Part shown: positions 24,891 to 34,701 of the stretch, piece after piece
Layout of the letters: the number at the start of each line of letters is the position of its first letter
How positions within the stretch are numbered: the stretch's first letter is position 1
Source of the DNA: Chryseobacterium sp. H1D6B
GTDB lineage: Bacteria; Bacteroidota; Bacteroidia; Flavobacteriales; Weeksellaceae
DNA length: 64,000 nucleotides
Direction: 5' to 3'
Assembly: GCF_029892445.1 (NCBI RefSeq)
Contig: NZ_JARXVJ010000001.1
Coordinates: 744,001 to 808,000, forward strand
Translations under genes and position numbers: made by a program
The notes under the pieces: generated by a model
The model's database searches: none
What the model was told of the DNA's origin: nothing
Seen by the model: only the letters and a program-made list of their open reading frames with translations

Positions 24891-26546
24891 TTAGTTTTTG
24901 TCCCAGAATATTTTTGTTGTTAATTTATCCCCGCCAATTGCTGCGCCGGCTGCTGCCCAGTTTGCACCATTGGTTGTAGATTCATTCACTGGATACGTTA
25001 TTCTTACAGGAACCGTTGTAATTGGTGAAGCTGTTGGAGGTGCTGCTAAAGCAGGGTAATCCAATCTTCTCCAGAAGTTCCAAGAGGTTAACGGCTGGTT
25101 ATACATAGCCAACCATGCCTGTTCTCCAACTGATTGTTTCCAGTTTGCTGCATTATAAGGATGTGTTGTTAAATAAGCTGCAGCACTTGATGTCTGCCCC
25201 CAATCCGCAAATGATGAAGTAACAGCATTAGCATAATTTACTGTAGGAGTTCCTCCAATTCCCCATCTTGCACTTGCTTCTGTAAGATAAAAAGCAACCT
25301 CAGTATAACTTAATAAAATCCCTGGTGTAGTAGGTGTATAAGCAAAAGTACCAAGGTGTGTATTTGTACCAAAACCTGATAGGGCACCAATAGTTCCTCC
25401 TTTATAATAATAGCTGTACTGCAATGTATTATTAACAGCAACAACAGGATTGGTGGCAATATTATTAATTGTTATTGAATTTCCGGAAATAGTAGCAATA
25501 TCTCCTAAATATGATCCGCCAACATATACCCCGTCACCAACTACAGGTACAGGTGTAGTAGGCAGTGCAGCATTCATAGCAATTGTTGTAACAGAACCCG
25601 TTGTATTAATAGATGTAACCTTTCCTAAAGTATAATGTAAATTCTTATCAAAAAAAGTATTCCTTCTTGGATCTTCGGATGCATTCATAACATCAACTAA
25701 AGTCTTCCCAGCTACAAAATCATTTCTACCACTGGCTTTTACATTCTCAAAAATTGGACTAAAATTAGGTGATGCTGCCAAATATTGTAATTGACAGTTA
25801 TCTGCTGAGGAACTCATGACACCATAACCCAAAGCCTTTGTTACTGTAGACTGTGCAAGAGCCGGGTTAGAATCAGCTAATGTAATTCCCAATTTTAACA
25901 ATAATGAACTCCCAAACTTTTTCCATTTTCCTACATTACCAGCATAATATAAATCTGCATTACCAAAACCTAAAGAACTTCCTGCGTCCAGATTTGTAAT
26001 ATCCTGATCCAGACGAGCGATTAAATCATTATATATCGTCGCTGCATCATCATAAACTGGTGTGGCTATAGTAGCCAGCTGATTAGATTGACTGTAAGGT
26101 ACATTACCGAAGGTATCTACTAGATTTTGATAAGTATACACCTGCATAATATCAATGATTGCCAATTGATTCTTCTTGATACCCGGCCATGTAGCCAGTT
26201 CAGTTGCATCAGGCACATAATCATTGATAATACTTTTAGCTTTTACTAAATTATTCAAGACATTAACATAGTTACTTAGAAATATAGTATTGGAAACATT
26301 TCTGTTTGCAAAATCATAATTACTTTCATTAACGTAGGTAGTCTCCTGCCAATATTGCATCGTGAGTCTAAAGTTATTTTCATTCACACTACATGTATTC
26401 ATATAATCACTCTGTTCTTTCTGTGAGTAGGTAAGTAATGTAGAAGGAATTGTTGTATACGCTACATTCGGATCATTGTTAATATCATCCCTCGTACATC
26501 CGACGAAAAGAAAACTAATAAGTGCGGGTATTATATATTTTTTCAT
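24891..26546 (-). CDS. SusD/RagB-type outer-membrane lipoprotein
   Basis: A 551-residue lipoprotein with Cys17 (FVGCTRDD), helical TPR-like segments (QLAIIDIMQVYTYQNLVDTFGNVPYS) and the C-terminal WLAMYNQPLTSWNFWRRLDYP typical of the SusD-like_2 group. Such proteins form the lid over a SusC transporter and bind glycans or peptides at the cell surface. The partner SusC gene lies 10 bases upstream. No glycoside hydrolase, protease or regulator is adjacent, so the substrate cannot be inferred. Confidence 0.93.
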   Translation of the reverse strand: MKKYIIPALISFLFVGCTRDDINNDPNVAYTTIPSTLLTYSQKEQSDYMNTCSVNENNFRLTMQYWQETTYVNESNYDFANRNVSNTIFLSNYVNVLNNLVKAKSIINDYVPDATELATWPGIKKNQLAIIDIMQVYTYQNLVDTFGNVPYSQSNQLATIATPVYDDAATIYNDLIARLDQDITNLDAGSSLGFGNADLYYAGNVGKWKKFGSSLLLKLGITLADSNPALAQSTVTKALGYGVMSSSADNCQLQYLAASPNFSPIFENVKASGRNDFVAGKTLVDVMNASEDPRRNTFFDKNLHYTLGKVTSINTTGSVTTIAMNAALPTTPVPVVGDGVYVGGSYLGDIATISGNSITINNIATNPVVAVNNTLQYSYYYKGGTIGALSGFGTNTHLGTFAYTPTTPGILLSYTEVAFYLTEASARWGIGGTPTVNYANAVTSSFADWGQTSSAAAYLTTHPYNAANWKQSVGEQAWLAMYNQPLTSWNFWRRLDYPALAAPPTASPITTVPVRITYPVNESTTNGANWAAAGAAIGGDKLTTKIFWDKN

Positions 26547-26556
26547 TTTTTAATTT

Positions 26557-29500
26557 TTAAAAATTAACTTTTACGTTAAAAGAAATATTTCTAGTAGTCG
26601 GCATTACACCTGTTTGATATCCTTGTAAGTTTCCAGAAGATAATCCGGCCTCAGGATCTGCATAAGGCAGATTCTTATGAATAATCCATAAATTTCCACC
26701 GATCAAACTGAACGACATTCCTTGTATAAATTTAGAGCCTAATGCTTCTTTTGAAAGATTATACGTTATAGAAGCTTCTCTTAATTTAACATAACTGGCA
26801 TCATACACATATGCTGATGCAGGCAAATCTGTCTTTATAGTCTGGCTGGACACTGATCTATCAAGCCTTACATTATTTTGAATAAAATGTCCCGGATTAT
26901 TAGGATCTGGAATTACTCCCTGCTGAATAACACCTCCACCGTCAGCTAGAGTATTTCTAATTGGATTTCCTAAATCATTAAACCCTACTGAATCAGGATA
27001 TATACCTGTTCCATATCCATAAGACTGGTCTAAAGAATAAACACTTCCTCCTTTCTTCATATCAATTAAAAAGGCTAAGGAAATATTTTTATAAGTGAAT
27101 GTATTTCTTAATCCGCCAAACCATTTCGCTTGGTAACTTCCTAAGTTATTATTGGTCTCTGTACTAACCAAATAGGCACCTGTATTGGGATCGATAATTT
27201 TCTGCCCGTCTGGAGCATATATGAAATCTGTCCCCCATATCTGTCCGTACAATTCTCCCAGAGGAGCATTAATGGTAACCCCTCCACTTGATGTATTAGT
27301 CTGCAGCGCAATATTCGCTAAACCAGCTTTAAGTTTAGTCACTTTTGTTACAGGATTCGACCAGTTCGCAGATAAATTCCAAGAGAAATCCTGAGATTTT
27401 ATTGGAGTTAATCTTAATGTAATTTCGAAAGCTTCAGTTCTTAAATTACCTATGTTTTGTTTTTCTAATAAAGAACCCGAAGAATAAGGAACACTCACAT
27501 TAGAAATTAAATCCTTTGAATCATTTCTATACCATGTTACATCCAAACCAGCTCTGTTTTTCAAGAAAGAGGTTTCTAGACCAAATTCAATACTTTTAAG
27601 TCTTTCAGCAACCAGATCGGGGTTTTTCTTTAATGTATTATAGAAATAAGTAGGCTGTTCTCCAAACGACTGCCCTACAGTATAAACATCCTGAAGCTGA
27701 TTCGCAGGAGTATCATTTCCAACCTCCGAGTAATTAGCTCTTATCTTACCAAAACTCAACCAGCTTTGTTTTATCAGGTTAGAGAAAACCATACTTCCAG
27801 AAACTGAAGGGTACCAATAAACATCATGTCCAGGTGCCAATGCTGTAGTTTGATCTCTTCTAATAGTACCCTCTAAGTAATAAGTATTTTTATATCCTAA
27901 GCTAGCCTGAGCAAAAACTCCGATAACTTGTTTGCTTGTATCATTAATTAAAGCAGGAAATGCCGGCCCTCTTGAATTAGAAATAGTAAACAAATTTGGA
28001 ATCAGCAATCCTCCAGAAGTCGATTGCTGGATAGAATAGTTGCTCTCATATCTTACATTCGTACCCACCAACCCATTAATATTAAGATCTTCTGTAATAT
28101 TTTTTTTGTACGTTGCTAAGAAATCAAAATTTCTTTCTGCAAACTTGAAAAGATTGGTTGCATAGCCTGAAGGCTGTTCTGTATTAATACTCTGTCCGAA
28201 AATTACTGGAACTGAACCAGCAGCTAGTCTTTCTTCTGTAGTCATCGTATAACTATCTGTCGTTAGTCTTGCTAATAAATTCAGATTCGGAGTAACGTCA
28301 TAGCTTAAACTGAAATTCCCATTAAATCTTTCTCTATTGTCATTCTGATAATTCTGATATCTCTGAAAATATACGTTATCCCAATATTGAGGAGTAAGAT
28401 TAGTAGGATCAGTAATATTCCATGAACTGTTCTGGTGGGTAAGGTTGTATAAATTCTGCTGTTGTTTTATATCAATGTTCGTAGGCCACCACTGTCTGAA
28501 GTTACCCATGATATTACCATTATAACCAGTTCCATTTCTTCCTACTGTTTTTTGGGTAATATAGTTAGCAAATAAACTTGCTGTTAATTTATCAGATAAT
28601 TTATAGGAAGCATTACCCCCAAAATTATTTTTTATCAGCTCACTGTTCGGCATGATATCAGTCGCATCCATGTTACTGTAACTCAATCGGTAAGTTGAAA
28701 CGTCATTTCCGCCACTGAAAGAGATGCTGTTAGTATAGTTTGTTCCTTTATTAAAAAATGAGATAGGCCCATTTTTTGCGGCTACCCATGGAGTTGCTTT
28801 TCCAAAATTAGGTGACCCTGGAATAAATGCGTCATACTGATATACCATTAAATTAGGATCATATTTTGGGCCATAAGATGCATCACTTCCAAATCCTGCT
28901 GCCAAACCTCCATTGTAGGTTCCGAATTCATCCTCTCCGGAATACCCCTGCCCATATTCTGTCTGATATTTTGGGAAAGTAGTTCTATCTATCGTAGAAA
29001 CTGTTACAGAACTTGAAAATTCTATCCCAACCCCTTTATTCTTTTTACCTTTTTTAGTAGTGATGATAATAGCACCATTCGCGGCACGGGATCCATATAA
29101 AGTAGCAGCCGTTGCTCCTTTTAGTACGTTGATTGTTTCAATATCATTAGGGTTGATATCAGAAGCAGCATTTCCGTAGTCATAACCATATCTTCCAGAA
29201 GTCTGGCTTGTAGTATTCACGTTTCCATTAATAATAGGAACTCCATCTATAACGAATAAAGGTTGGTTAGTTCCTGAAAACGATTTGAATCCTCTTAACA
29301 CGACGTTAATAGATCCGCCAAAGTTTGTACTTTGTTTAACATCCAGACCTGCTACCTGACCTGATAAGTTATTTAAAAAATTGGGAGTAGGGTTCTTATT
29401 AACATCATCTCCTTTTACTTCTTGTGTTGCATAGCCGAGAGATTTTTTCTCTCTTTTAATCCCAAGAGCAGTTACTACTACACCCTCGATATCTTGTGTT

Positions 29501-29592
29501 CTTACCGTATCACTCTTCTTTTGCTGGGCATTTGCTATAGCCATCGAAGAAGACAATACTAAAATAAGTACACTTGCTGTTAGTTTCTTCAT
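26557..29592 (-). CDS. SusC/RagA-type TonB-dependent transporter
   Basis: A 1011-residue outer-membrane protein with a signal peptide (about 1-22) and a plug domain opening with IEGVVVTALGIKREKKSLGYA. The conserved FVIDGVPI, VLKGATAATLYGSRAANGAIIITTKKG follow, then a 22-strand barrel ending in NISFNVKVNF. It lacks the N-terminal carboxypeptidase-regulatory-like domain of many SusC proteins, as do several Chryseobacterium homologues. It imports an unknown ligand with the SusD-like lipoprotein downstream. An unusually AT-rich 640-bp stretch lies upstream, with the palindrome TACAAATTTGTA at 29613-29624 near the promoter. Confidence 0.95.
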   Translation of the reverse strand: MKKLTASVLILVLSSSMAIANAQQKKSDTVRTQDIEGVVVTALGIKREKKSLGYATQEVKGDDVNKNPTPNFLNNLSGQVAGLDVKQSTNFGGSINVVLRGFKSFSGTNQPLFVIDGVPIINGNVNTTSQTSGRYGYDYGNAASDINPNDIETINVLKGATAATLYGSRAANGAIIITTKKGKKNKGVGIEFSSSVTVSTIDRTTFPKYQTEYGQGYSGEDEFGTYNGGLAAGFGSDASYGPKYDPNLMVYQYDAFIPGSPNFGKATPWVAAKNGPISFFNKGTNYTNSISFSGGNDVSTYRLSYSNMDATDIMPNSELIKNNFGGNASYKLSDKLTASLFANYITQKTVGRNGTGYNGNIMGNFRQWWPTNIDIKQQQNLYNLTHQNSSWNITDPTNLTPQYWDNVYFQRYQNYQNDNRERFNGNFSLSYDVTPNLNLLARLTTDSYTMTTEERLAAGSVPVIFGQSINTEQPSGYATNLFKFAERNFDFLATYKKNITEDLNINGLVGTNVRYESNYSIQQSTSGGLLIPNLFTISNSRGPAFPALINDTSKQVIGVFAQASLGYKNTYYLEGTIRRDQTTALAPGHDVYWYPSVSGSMVFSNLIKQSWLSFGKIRANYSEVGNDTPANQLQDVYTVGQSFGEQPTYFYNTLKKNPDLVAERLKSIEFGLETSFLKNRAGLDVTWYRNDSKDLISNVSVPYSSGSLLEKQNIGNLRTEAFEITLRLTPIKSQDFSWNLSANWSNPVTKVTKLKAGLANIALQTNTSSGGVTINAPLGELYGQIWGTDFIYAPDGQKIIDPNTGAYLVSTETNNNLGSYQAKWFGGLRNTFTYKNISLAFLIDMKKGGSVYSLDQSYGYGTGIYPDSVGFNDLGNPIRNTLADGGGVIQQGVIPDPNNPGHFIQNNVRLDRSVSSQTIKTDLPASAYVYDASYVKLREASITYNLSKEALGSKFIQGMSFSLIGGNLWIIHKNLPYADPEAGLSSGNLQGYQTGVMPTTRNISFNVKVNF

Positions 29593-30205
29593 ATCAAATT
29601 AATTTTGCGTTGTACAAATTTGTAAAACTTTCTTAACAACACAAAACAAAATCTTAAAAAAATATTAATAATTCATAATTTACCACAATTTTAACTGTTT
29701 AAATCAATAAAATTAGTTAATATTTGAACTTTTAACAAACACAAATAAGAATAATTCAACAAAAAATGAAATAAATACACTGCATATAAAACTGATTTTT
29801 ATTTATAATTAATTCCCATTATTATGTAATAAAACAGCATAATCAAAATAAATAACTGATTATAAATAACTTAAAAATTAATTTCAATAAAATACATAAA
29901 TAATTCACTATGTATAGCATTATACATTTAAATACATGAAATCCAAAACAAAGCACGTTGAAGCGTAATTTTATAAAACATAAATTAAATTATATGTAAT
30001 TAAAAAAAACAAAACCAAATATGATTTTAATAAAACAAAAGCATTTTAATGAAAAATAATTAAATAAAATACCAATAAGTACAACAAATAAAAAATCACT
30101 TATTTGAGATATTTATAAGATAAAAAGACTTATTTATTTTAAAACTCTAATGAATTATTTCTAAGGATTAGAGTTTACTTTGAGATAATAATAACAAGTA
30201 AAATA
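29593..30205. other. very AT-rich intergenic stretch
   Basis: Almost entirely A and T between the divergent SusC and rnhB genes. It holds the palindrome TACAAATTTGTA (29613-29624), possibly a SusC operator, and a perfect hairpin AAACTCTAAT/ATTAGAGTTT (30142-30151, 30167-30176) without a T run. I see no gene. Confidence 0.6.
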
Positions 30206-30234
30206 TTTGATCAAATACATTTTTTTTAACTTTA
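30206..30234 (+). promoter_or_regulatory. candidate rnhB promoter
   Basis: TTTG (30206-30209) and TAACTTTA (30227-30234) resemble the -33 and -7 elements. A start near 30241 would exclude the ATG at 30236 and supports initiation at 30266. Confidence 0.4.
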
Positions 30235-30265
30235 CATGTTTTTATATCACTATACACTTTTTTTC

Positions 30266-30850
30266 ATGGACTTATTAAAAAAATGGAGTTCTTCTTATAT
30301 TGAAGCTGGATGCGATGAAGTAGGAAGAGGCTGCTTAAGCGGGCCGGTTGTGGCTGCAGCAGTTATTTTAGATCATAATTTTCAGCAAAATTTGGTTAAT
30401 GACTCTAAAAAGTTAAATTTTAAAACCAGAATGGGACTTGATGAGTACATCAAAAATAATATTCAAGATTATGCTGTAGCAGAACTTCCTCCAGCCTTCA
30501 TAGACCAGCACAATATTCTCAATGCAAGTATCCATGCCATGCACCGGGCTTTAGATCAATTAACCATAAGACCAGAGCTTATTCTGGTCGACGGGAATAA
30601 ATTTCATCCTTATAATTACATTCCTCATGAGTGCATTATTAAAGGAGATTCAAAGGTGCTTTCTATCGCGGCAGCCTCTATTTTAGCGAAAAACTATAGA
30701 GACAGGCTGATGATCGAACTCCATGATGAATTCCCTGAATATGGATGGGATACAAATTTCGGCTATGCAACTAAAAAGCATCAGGAAGCACTTATAAAGT
30801 ACGGCCCCACCAAATATCATCGACAGTCATTCAGGCTCAAATATGATTAG
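30266..30850 (+). CDS. rnhB: ribonuclease HII
   Basis: A 194-residue enzyme when started at MDLLKKW; an in-frame ATG 10 codons upstream would add an untypical hydrophobic leader and overlaps the likely promoter. The signature GCDEVGRGCLSGPVVAAAV gives catalytic Asp17 and Glu18, LILVDGN supplies the next acidic residue, and DSKVLSIAAASILAKNYRD the last. It removes RNA from RNA-DNA hybrids and misincorporated ribonucleotides. Monocistronic, with a strong terminator after it. Confidence 0.96.
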   Translation: MDLLKKWSSSYIEAGCDEVGRGCLSGPVVAAAVILDHNFQQNLVNDSKKLNFKTRMGLDEYIKNNIQDYAVAELPPAFIDQHNILNASIHAMHRALDQLTIRPELILVDGNKFHPYNYIPHECIIKGDSKVLSIAAASILAKNYRDRLMIELHDEFPEYGWDTNFGYATKKHQEALIKYGPTKYHRQSFRLKYD

Positions 30851-30888
30851 AAAGCAATAGGTGAAATTTAAATCAGAGCAGGACTAAA

Positions 30889-30923
30889 TAAAAAAGAGAA
30901 GCAGATTACTGCTTCTCTTTTTT
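30889..30923. terminator. bidirectional terminator between rnhB and yidC
   Basis: GAGAAGCAG (30896-30904) pairs with CTGCTTCTC (30909-30917), flanked by an A run and a T run, so it serves both convergent genes. Confidence 0.9.
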
Positions 30924-30938
30924 ATTATATTAGATTAT

Positions 30939-32735
30939 TTATTTCTTCTTTTTTTGCTGCTCCTGTACTTTTTGTTGATCCTGAGCTTTCTCCATCATTT
31001 CTCTCATTCTTTTCTGAAACTTACCTTCAGTCTTAGGCTTTTCTTTGTTAGCCTGAATCTGTGCATGAATTTTCTTTTCATCCAAAATCCAGTATTTAAT
31101 AACTAGGATAATTAAAATGTTAATCGCATTCGATACAAAATAATACCAAGAAAGACCAGATGCTGAGGTATTCAAGAAGAATAGGAATGTAACTGGGAAA
31201 ATGTACATCAATACTTTCATATTCGGCATACCTTCCTGCTGAGGCTGCTGGATGTTTCCAGAAGTCATAATGGTATAAATCAAAATCACAATAGTACACG
31301 CCAGTGCAAAAACACTTAAATGATCTCCTAAGAAAGGAACTTTAAATGGTAGTTTAATCAAATCATCATAAGCTGTTAAGTCTTTTGCAAACCAAAACCC
31401 TTTTCCTCTTAAATCTATAAAGTTCGGGAAGAATCGGAATAAGGCATAGAAAATCGGAATCTGTACCAATGCCGGCAGACAGCCTGCCATTTGATTCACC
31501 CCGGCTTTTCGGTAGATTTCCATTGTAGCCTGCTGCTTTTTCATTGGATCTGCATCCTTAAACTTAGCATTCGCTTCATCTATTTCCGGACGGATCACTT
31601 TCATCATCGCACTTAATTTATGCTGCTTATACATAATCGGCGATAATATTAATTTTACAATGATCGTCATTAAGAAGATTACCCATCCTGCTGTAATTCC
31701 CCAAGATGCAATAAAATTATACATCGGCATGAAGAAGAATCTGTTCATCCATCCAATGAATGACCATCCTAATGGCAAGATCTCGTCAAAGTTTTTATCG
31801 TAAGATTTTAATAATTTCAGATCTAACGGCATAAAGTACCAAGTAAAATCCTGATTCAATTCACTTCCCGTCATTTGAACAAAACCTTCGTAATTCAGTT
31901 TCTTTAAATATTCTCCTTCTTCAATAGATTCTTGGTTTCCTTTACTGTGGGTAAATCCGGTTTTAGCTTCAATTACTGAAGAGAAAAACTGTTGCTTTAC
32001 CCCAATCCAGTTCAGTGTTTCCTTTTCTTCATCCATCGTTGTTCTTCCATCATAATCATAAGATTTATAATTGTTGAACGCATAAGAGAATTCTGAGTGG
32101 GTCTGCTCCTGAGCGCGGCCTTTTTCTAAGTTTCTTACGCTGTAATCCCAGATAAAATCAGCTTTTGTATCTGAAGTAATTTTAGACAGCCCTTGAGTTC
32201 TTACTTTAAAATCTAAGGTATAATTTGGAAGTAGGGTATAAATAAACTGAATAACAGCTCCGTTATAGTTAGCGGCAAGTGTTACTGCATTTCCGTTAAC
32301 AGTTGGAGAGAAAACAAGATCTTTAGTATTAATTACTTTACCCGTTTTATCTTTAAACTGGAAACCGTAGTTTGAATTGTTTTTATTAATTAAATAGAGC
32401 GGCAAATCTGCTTTGTCGCTTTTGCGATCATATGCTTTGTATTTAACAAGCTCCACTTTAGAAACCTGCCCTCCTAAACTAGAAAATTCCAATTTCAATT
32501 CATTGTTTGCTAAGTTAGAAACTTGGATAGCATTTGGAGTTACATTTGGATTGATATTGGTTGCCTGAGTTTGTTTTACAGCACTTTTAACCTGTTCAGT
32601 TTTTTGTTGCTGCGCTTTTACCTGCTCCTCTTTCTGTTGTTTATTTTGGAAATAAAACATAAACCCGAAGAGAACCAAACATAAAACGGCAAAACTAATC
32701 ATTTGCTTTTTATCGAGTCCGTTGTTCTGTTGCAT
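30939..32735 (-). CDS. yidC: membrane protein insertase YidC
   Basis: A 598-residue insertase with an N-terminal TM anchor (about 11-27) and a large periplasmic domain (about 55-350). The conserved five-helix core follows, with GWVIFLMTIIVKLILSPIMYKQHKLSAMMK, the amphipathic KMRPEI-like segment and AGCLPALVQIPIFYALFRFFPN. The tail is lysine- and glutamine-rich. It inserts and folds inner-membrane proteins with or without Sec. It lies downstream of pyrG on the same strand with a hairpin between them. Confidence 0.97.
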   Translation of the reverse strand: MQQNNGLDKKQMISFAVLCLVLFGFMFYFQNKQQKEEQVKAQQQKTEQVKSAVKQTQATNINPNVTPNAIQVSNLANNELKLEFSSLGGQVSKVELVKYKAYDRKSDKADLPLYLINKNNSNYGFQFKDKTGKVINTKDLVFSPTVNGNAVTLAANYNGAVIQFIYTLLPNYTLDFKVRTQGLSKITSDTKADFIWDYSVRNLEKGRAQEQTHSEFSYAFNNYKSYDYDGRTTMDEEKETLNWIGVKQQFFSSVIEAKTGFTHSKGNQESIEEGEYLKKLNYEGFVQMTGSELNQDFTWYFMPLDLKLLKSYDKNFDEILPLGWSFIGWMNRFFFMPMYNFIASWGITAGWVIFLMTIIVKLILSPIMYKQHKLSAMMKVIRPEIDEANAKFKDADPMKKQQATMEIYRKAGVNQMAGCLPALVQIPIFYALFRFFPNFIDLRGKGFWFAKDLTAYDDLIKLPFKVPFLGDHLSVFALACTIVILIYTIMTSGNIQQPQQEGMPNMKVLMYIFPVTFLFFLNTSASGLSWYYFVSNAINILIILVIKYWILDEKKIHAQIQANKEKPKTEGKFQKRMREMMEKAQDQQKVQEQQKKKK

Positions 32736-32866
32736 TTTGATTTTATTAAATTATTTTTTTTTCGAATCCCTTTAAAATTTAACTTAAAATTCTACTATGG
32801 ATTTTGAGCTGACAAAAATACTGTTTTTTTTATCAAAACTCTATCTTTTACTGTATTACTATATAA

Positions 32867-32900
32867 TAAACTCAAGCTGATAATAATCAACTTGAGTTTA
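32867..32900 (-). terminator. probable terminator of pyrG
   Basis: A perfect 10-bp stem, TAAACTCAAG (32867-32876) with CTTGAGTTTA (32891-32900), over a 14-nt loop. The T run after it on the minus strand is weak, so termination may be partial. Confidence 0.55.
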
Positions 32901-32930
32901 GAATTAGACGTTTATAATGTACAAATTACT

Positions 32931-34538
32931 TTATTTCTTTTCACATGCTTTAATAAAAGCTCTGAATAAAGGATGTGGTGTTGCTACTGTACTTTTATAT
33001 TCCGGATGATACTGTACTCCTACATAAAACGGGTGGTCTGTCATTTCAAGAGCTTCCACTAATCCTGTTTCAGGATTTGTTCCTGTTGCCAGGAAGCCGT
33101 TTTTTTCGAACTCCTGTAAATAATCACTATTGAATTCGTATCGGTGGCGGTGTCTCTCAGAAATATTTTTCGTTCCGTAAATATCTGATAATTTAGAATT
33201 GTTTTTTAATGAACATTTCCAAGCTCCCAGACGCATGGTACCTCCTTTATCTACAATATTCTTCTGTTCTTCCATTATTGAGATTACAGGATCAGGGGTA
33301 GAAGTATCAAACTCCATTGAGTTAGCTTTAGAATATCCAAGAACATTTCTGGCAAACTCTATCGTCATGATCTGCATTCCTAAACAAATTCCCAGCATTG
33401 GAATTTTATTTTCTCTTGCATATTTTGCAGTAAGTACTTTTCCTTCAATTCCTCGGTCTCCAAAACCAGGGGCAACCAGAATTCCGTTCACTCCTTTTAA
33501 TGTTTCACCGATATTTTCTTCTGTAATATCACCGCTGTATACCCATCTTACTTTCACTTCAGTTTCCAGATCGGCTCCTGCATGTTTGAAAGCTTCAGCG
33601 ATAGAAATATAAGAATCCTGAAGAGAAATATATTTACCTACTAATGCGATTTCTACTGTTCTTTTAGGGTTTTCAAATTTCTTAAGGAAACTCTTCCAGT
33701 CTTTAAGATCAGCTTCTTTATCTGCTTTTAAATTTAATTCTTTTAAAACAACATCATCAAAATTCTGTTTTTGAAGATAGATAGGAACTTCATAGATCGT
33801 ATCTAAATCCTTGCATTCAATCACATTTTCCAATGCTACATTACAGAACTGGGCTAATTTACTTCTTTGTTCTTTCGGAATTTTATGTTCTGTTCTGCAG
33901 ACTAAAACATCTGCCATAATTCCGCTTTCCATCAGCTGACGTACAGAATGCTGAGACGGCTTTGTTTTCAATTCTCCGCTTGAAGCAAGGTAAGGCAGTA
34001 AAGTAAGGTGGATCACCATAGAATTATTCTCTCCCAGTTCCCATTTCAGCTGGCGTACAGTTTCAATGTATGGTAAAGATTCAATATCCCCTACTGTTCC
34101 TCCGATCTCTGTAATAATGATATCGTAGTTCTGCTTAGAAAGGATTTTTATTCTGCGTTTAATTTCGTTGGTAATGTGAGGAATCACCTGAACTGTTTTT
34201 CCTAAAAAGTCTCCTTTTCTTTCTTTTTCAATTACAGTCTGGTAGATTTTTCCTGTCGTAACGTTGTTGTTTTGGGAAGTTGGAGCATCTAAATAACGCT
34301 CATAGTGTCCTAAATCCAAATCGGTTTCTGCACCATCTTCAGTTACATAACATTCTCCGTGCTCATAAGGATTTAAGGTTCCCGGGTCGATATTAATGTA
34401 AGGATCTAGTTTCTGGATTGTTACATTAAAACCTCTGGATTTTAGCAGTAGTCCCAAAGAAGCGGACACAATTCCTTTTCCCAAAGACGAAGTCACACCT
34501 CCTGTCACAAAGATGTATTTAGTATTCTTTTTACTCAT
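32931..34538 (-). CDS. pyrG: CTP synthase
   Basis: A 535-residue enzyme from MSKKNTKYIFVTGG; an in-frame ATG 13 codons upstream is excluded because it lies upstream of the -7 box. The synthetase domain begins with the P-loop TGGVTSSLGKG. The C-terminal class I glutamine amidotransferase shows the oxyanion region APGFGDRG, the nucleophile Cys in LGICLGMQ, and His and Glu in QYHPEYKS. It converts UTP to CTP using ATP and glutamine. It is divergent from the ynb-like cluster. Confidence 0.98.
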   Translation of the reverse strand: MSKKNTKYIFVTGGVTSSLGKGIVSASLGLLLKSRGFNVTIQKLDPYINIDPGTLNPYEHGECYVTEDGAETDLDLGHYERYLDAPTSQNNNVTTGKIYQTVIEKERKGDFLGKTVQVIPHITNEIKRRIKILSKQNYDIIITEIGGTVGDIESLPYIETVRQLKWELGENNSMVIHLTLLPYLASSGELKTKPSQHSVRQLMESGIMADVLVCRTEHKIPKEQRSKLAQFCNVALENVIECKDLDTIYEVPIYLQKQNFDDVVLKELNLKADKEADLKDWKSFLKKFENPKRTVEIALVGKYISLQDSYISIAEAFKHAGADLETEVKVRWVYSGDITEENIGETLKGVNGILVAPGFGDRGIEGKVLTAKYARENKIPMLGICLGMQIMTIEFARNVLGYSKANSMEFDTSTPDPVISIMEEQKNIVDKGGTMRLGAWKCSLKNNSKLSDIYGTKNISERHRHRYEFNSDYLQEFEKNGFLATGTNPETGLVEALEMTDHPFYVGVQYHPEYKSTVATPHPLFRAFIKACEKK

Positions 34539-34553
34539 TAGATTAGGTTTGTG

Positions 34554-34584
34554 CAAAGTTAGGGGAAAAAGAAACACAAAGCAA
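34554..34584 (-). promoter_or_regulatory. pyrG promoter
   Basis: On the minus strand TTG (34582-34584) and TAACTTTG (34554-34561) are 20 bases apart, an excellent match to the Bacteroidetes -33/-7 pattern, 15 bases before the chosen pyrG start. Confidence 0.65.
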
Positions 34585-34661
34585 TTTTTTAAAATTATGA
34601 AATTGATAAATAAAAGTATACATCGCTACCAGACGATAAAATTTAATGTAAATAATTTATC

Positions 34662-34669
34662 TATATTTG
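34662..34669 (+). promoter_or_regulatory. candidate -7 box of the ynb-like cluster
   Basis: TATATTTG fits TAnnTTTG and lies 32 bases before the chosen ATG at 34702. Confidence 0.45.
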
Positions 34670-34701
34670 ATCTATACAAATCAAAAAAACACCAAATACT
34701 G

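Noticed and set aside
26557-29592. Truncated SusC because the N-terminal carboxypeptidase-like domain is missing
   Set aside because: A proper signal peptide and an intact plug and barrel are present; shorter SusC proteins of this kind are normal in Chryseobacterium.
33199-33612. A 137-codon plus-strand frame inside pyrG
   Set aside because: Antisense to conserved pyrG coding sequence, with no own promoter, start context or recognisable domain.
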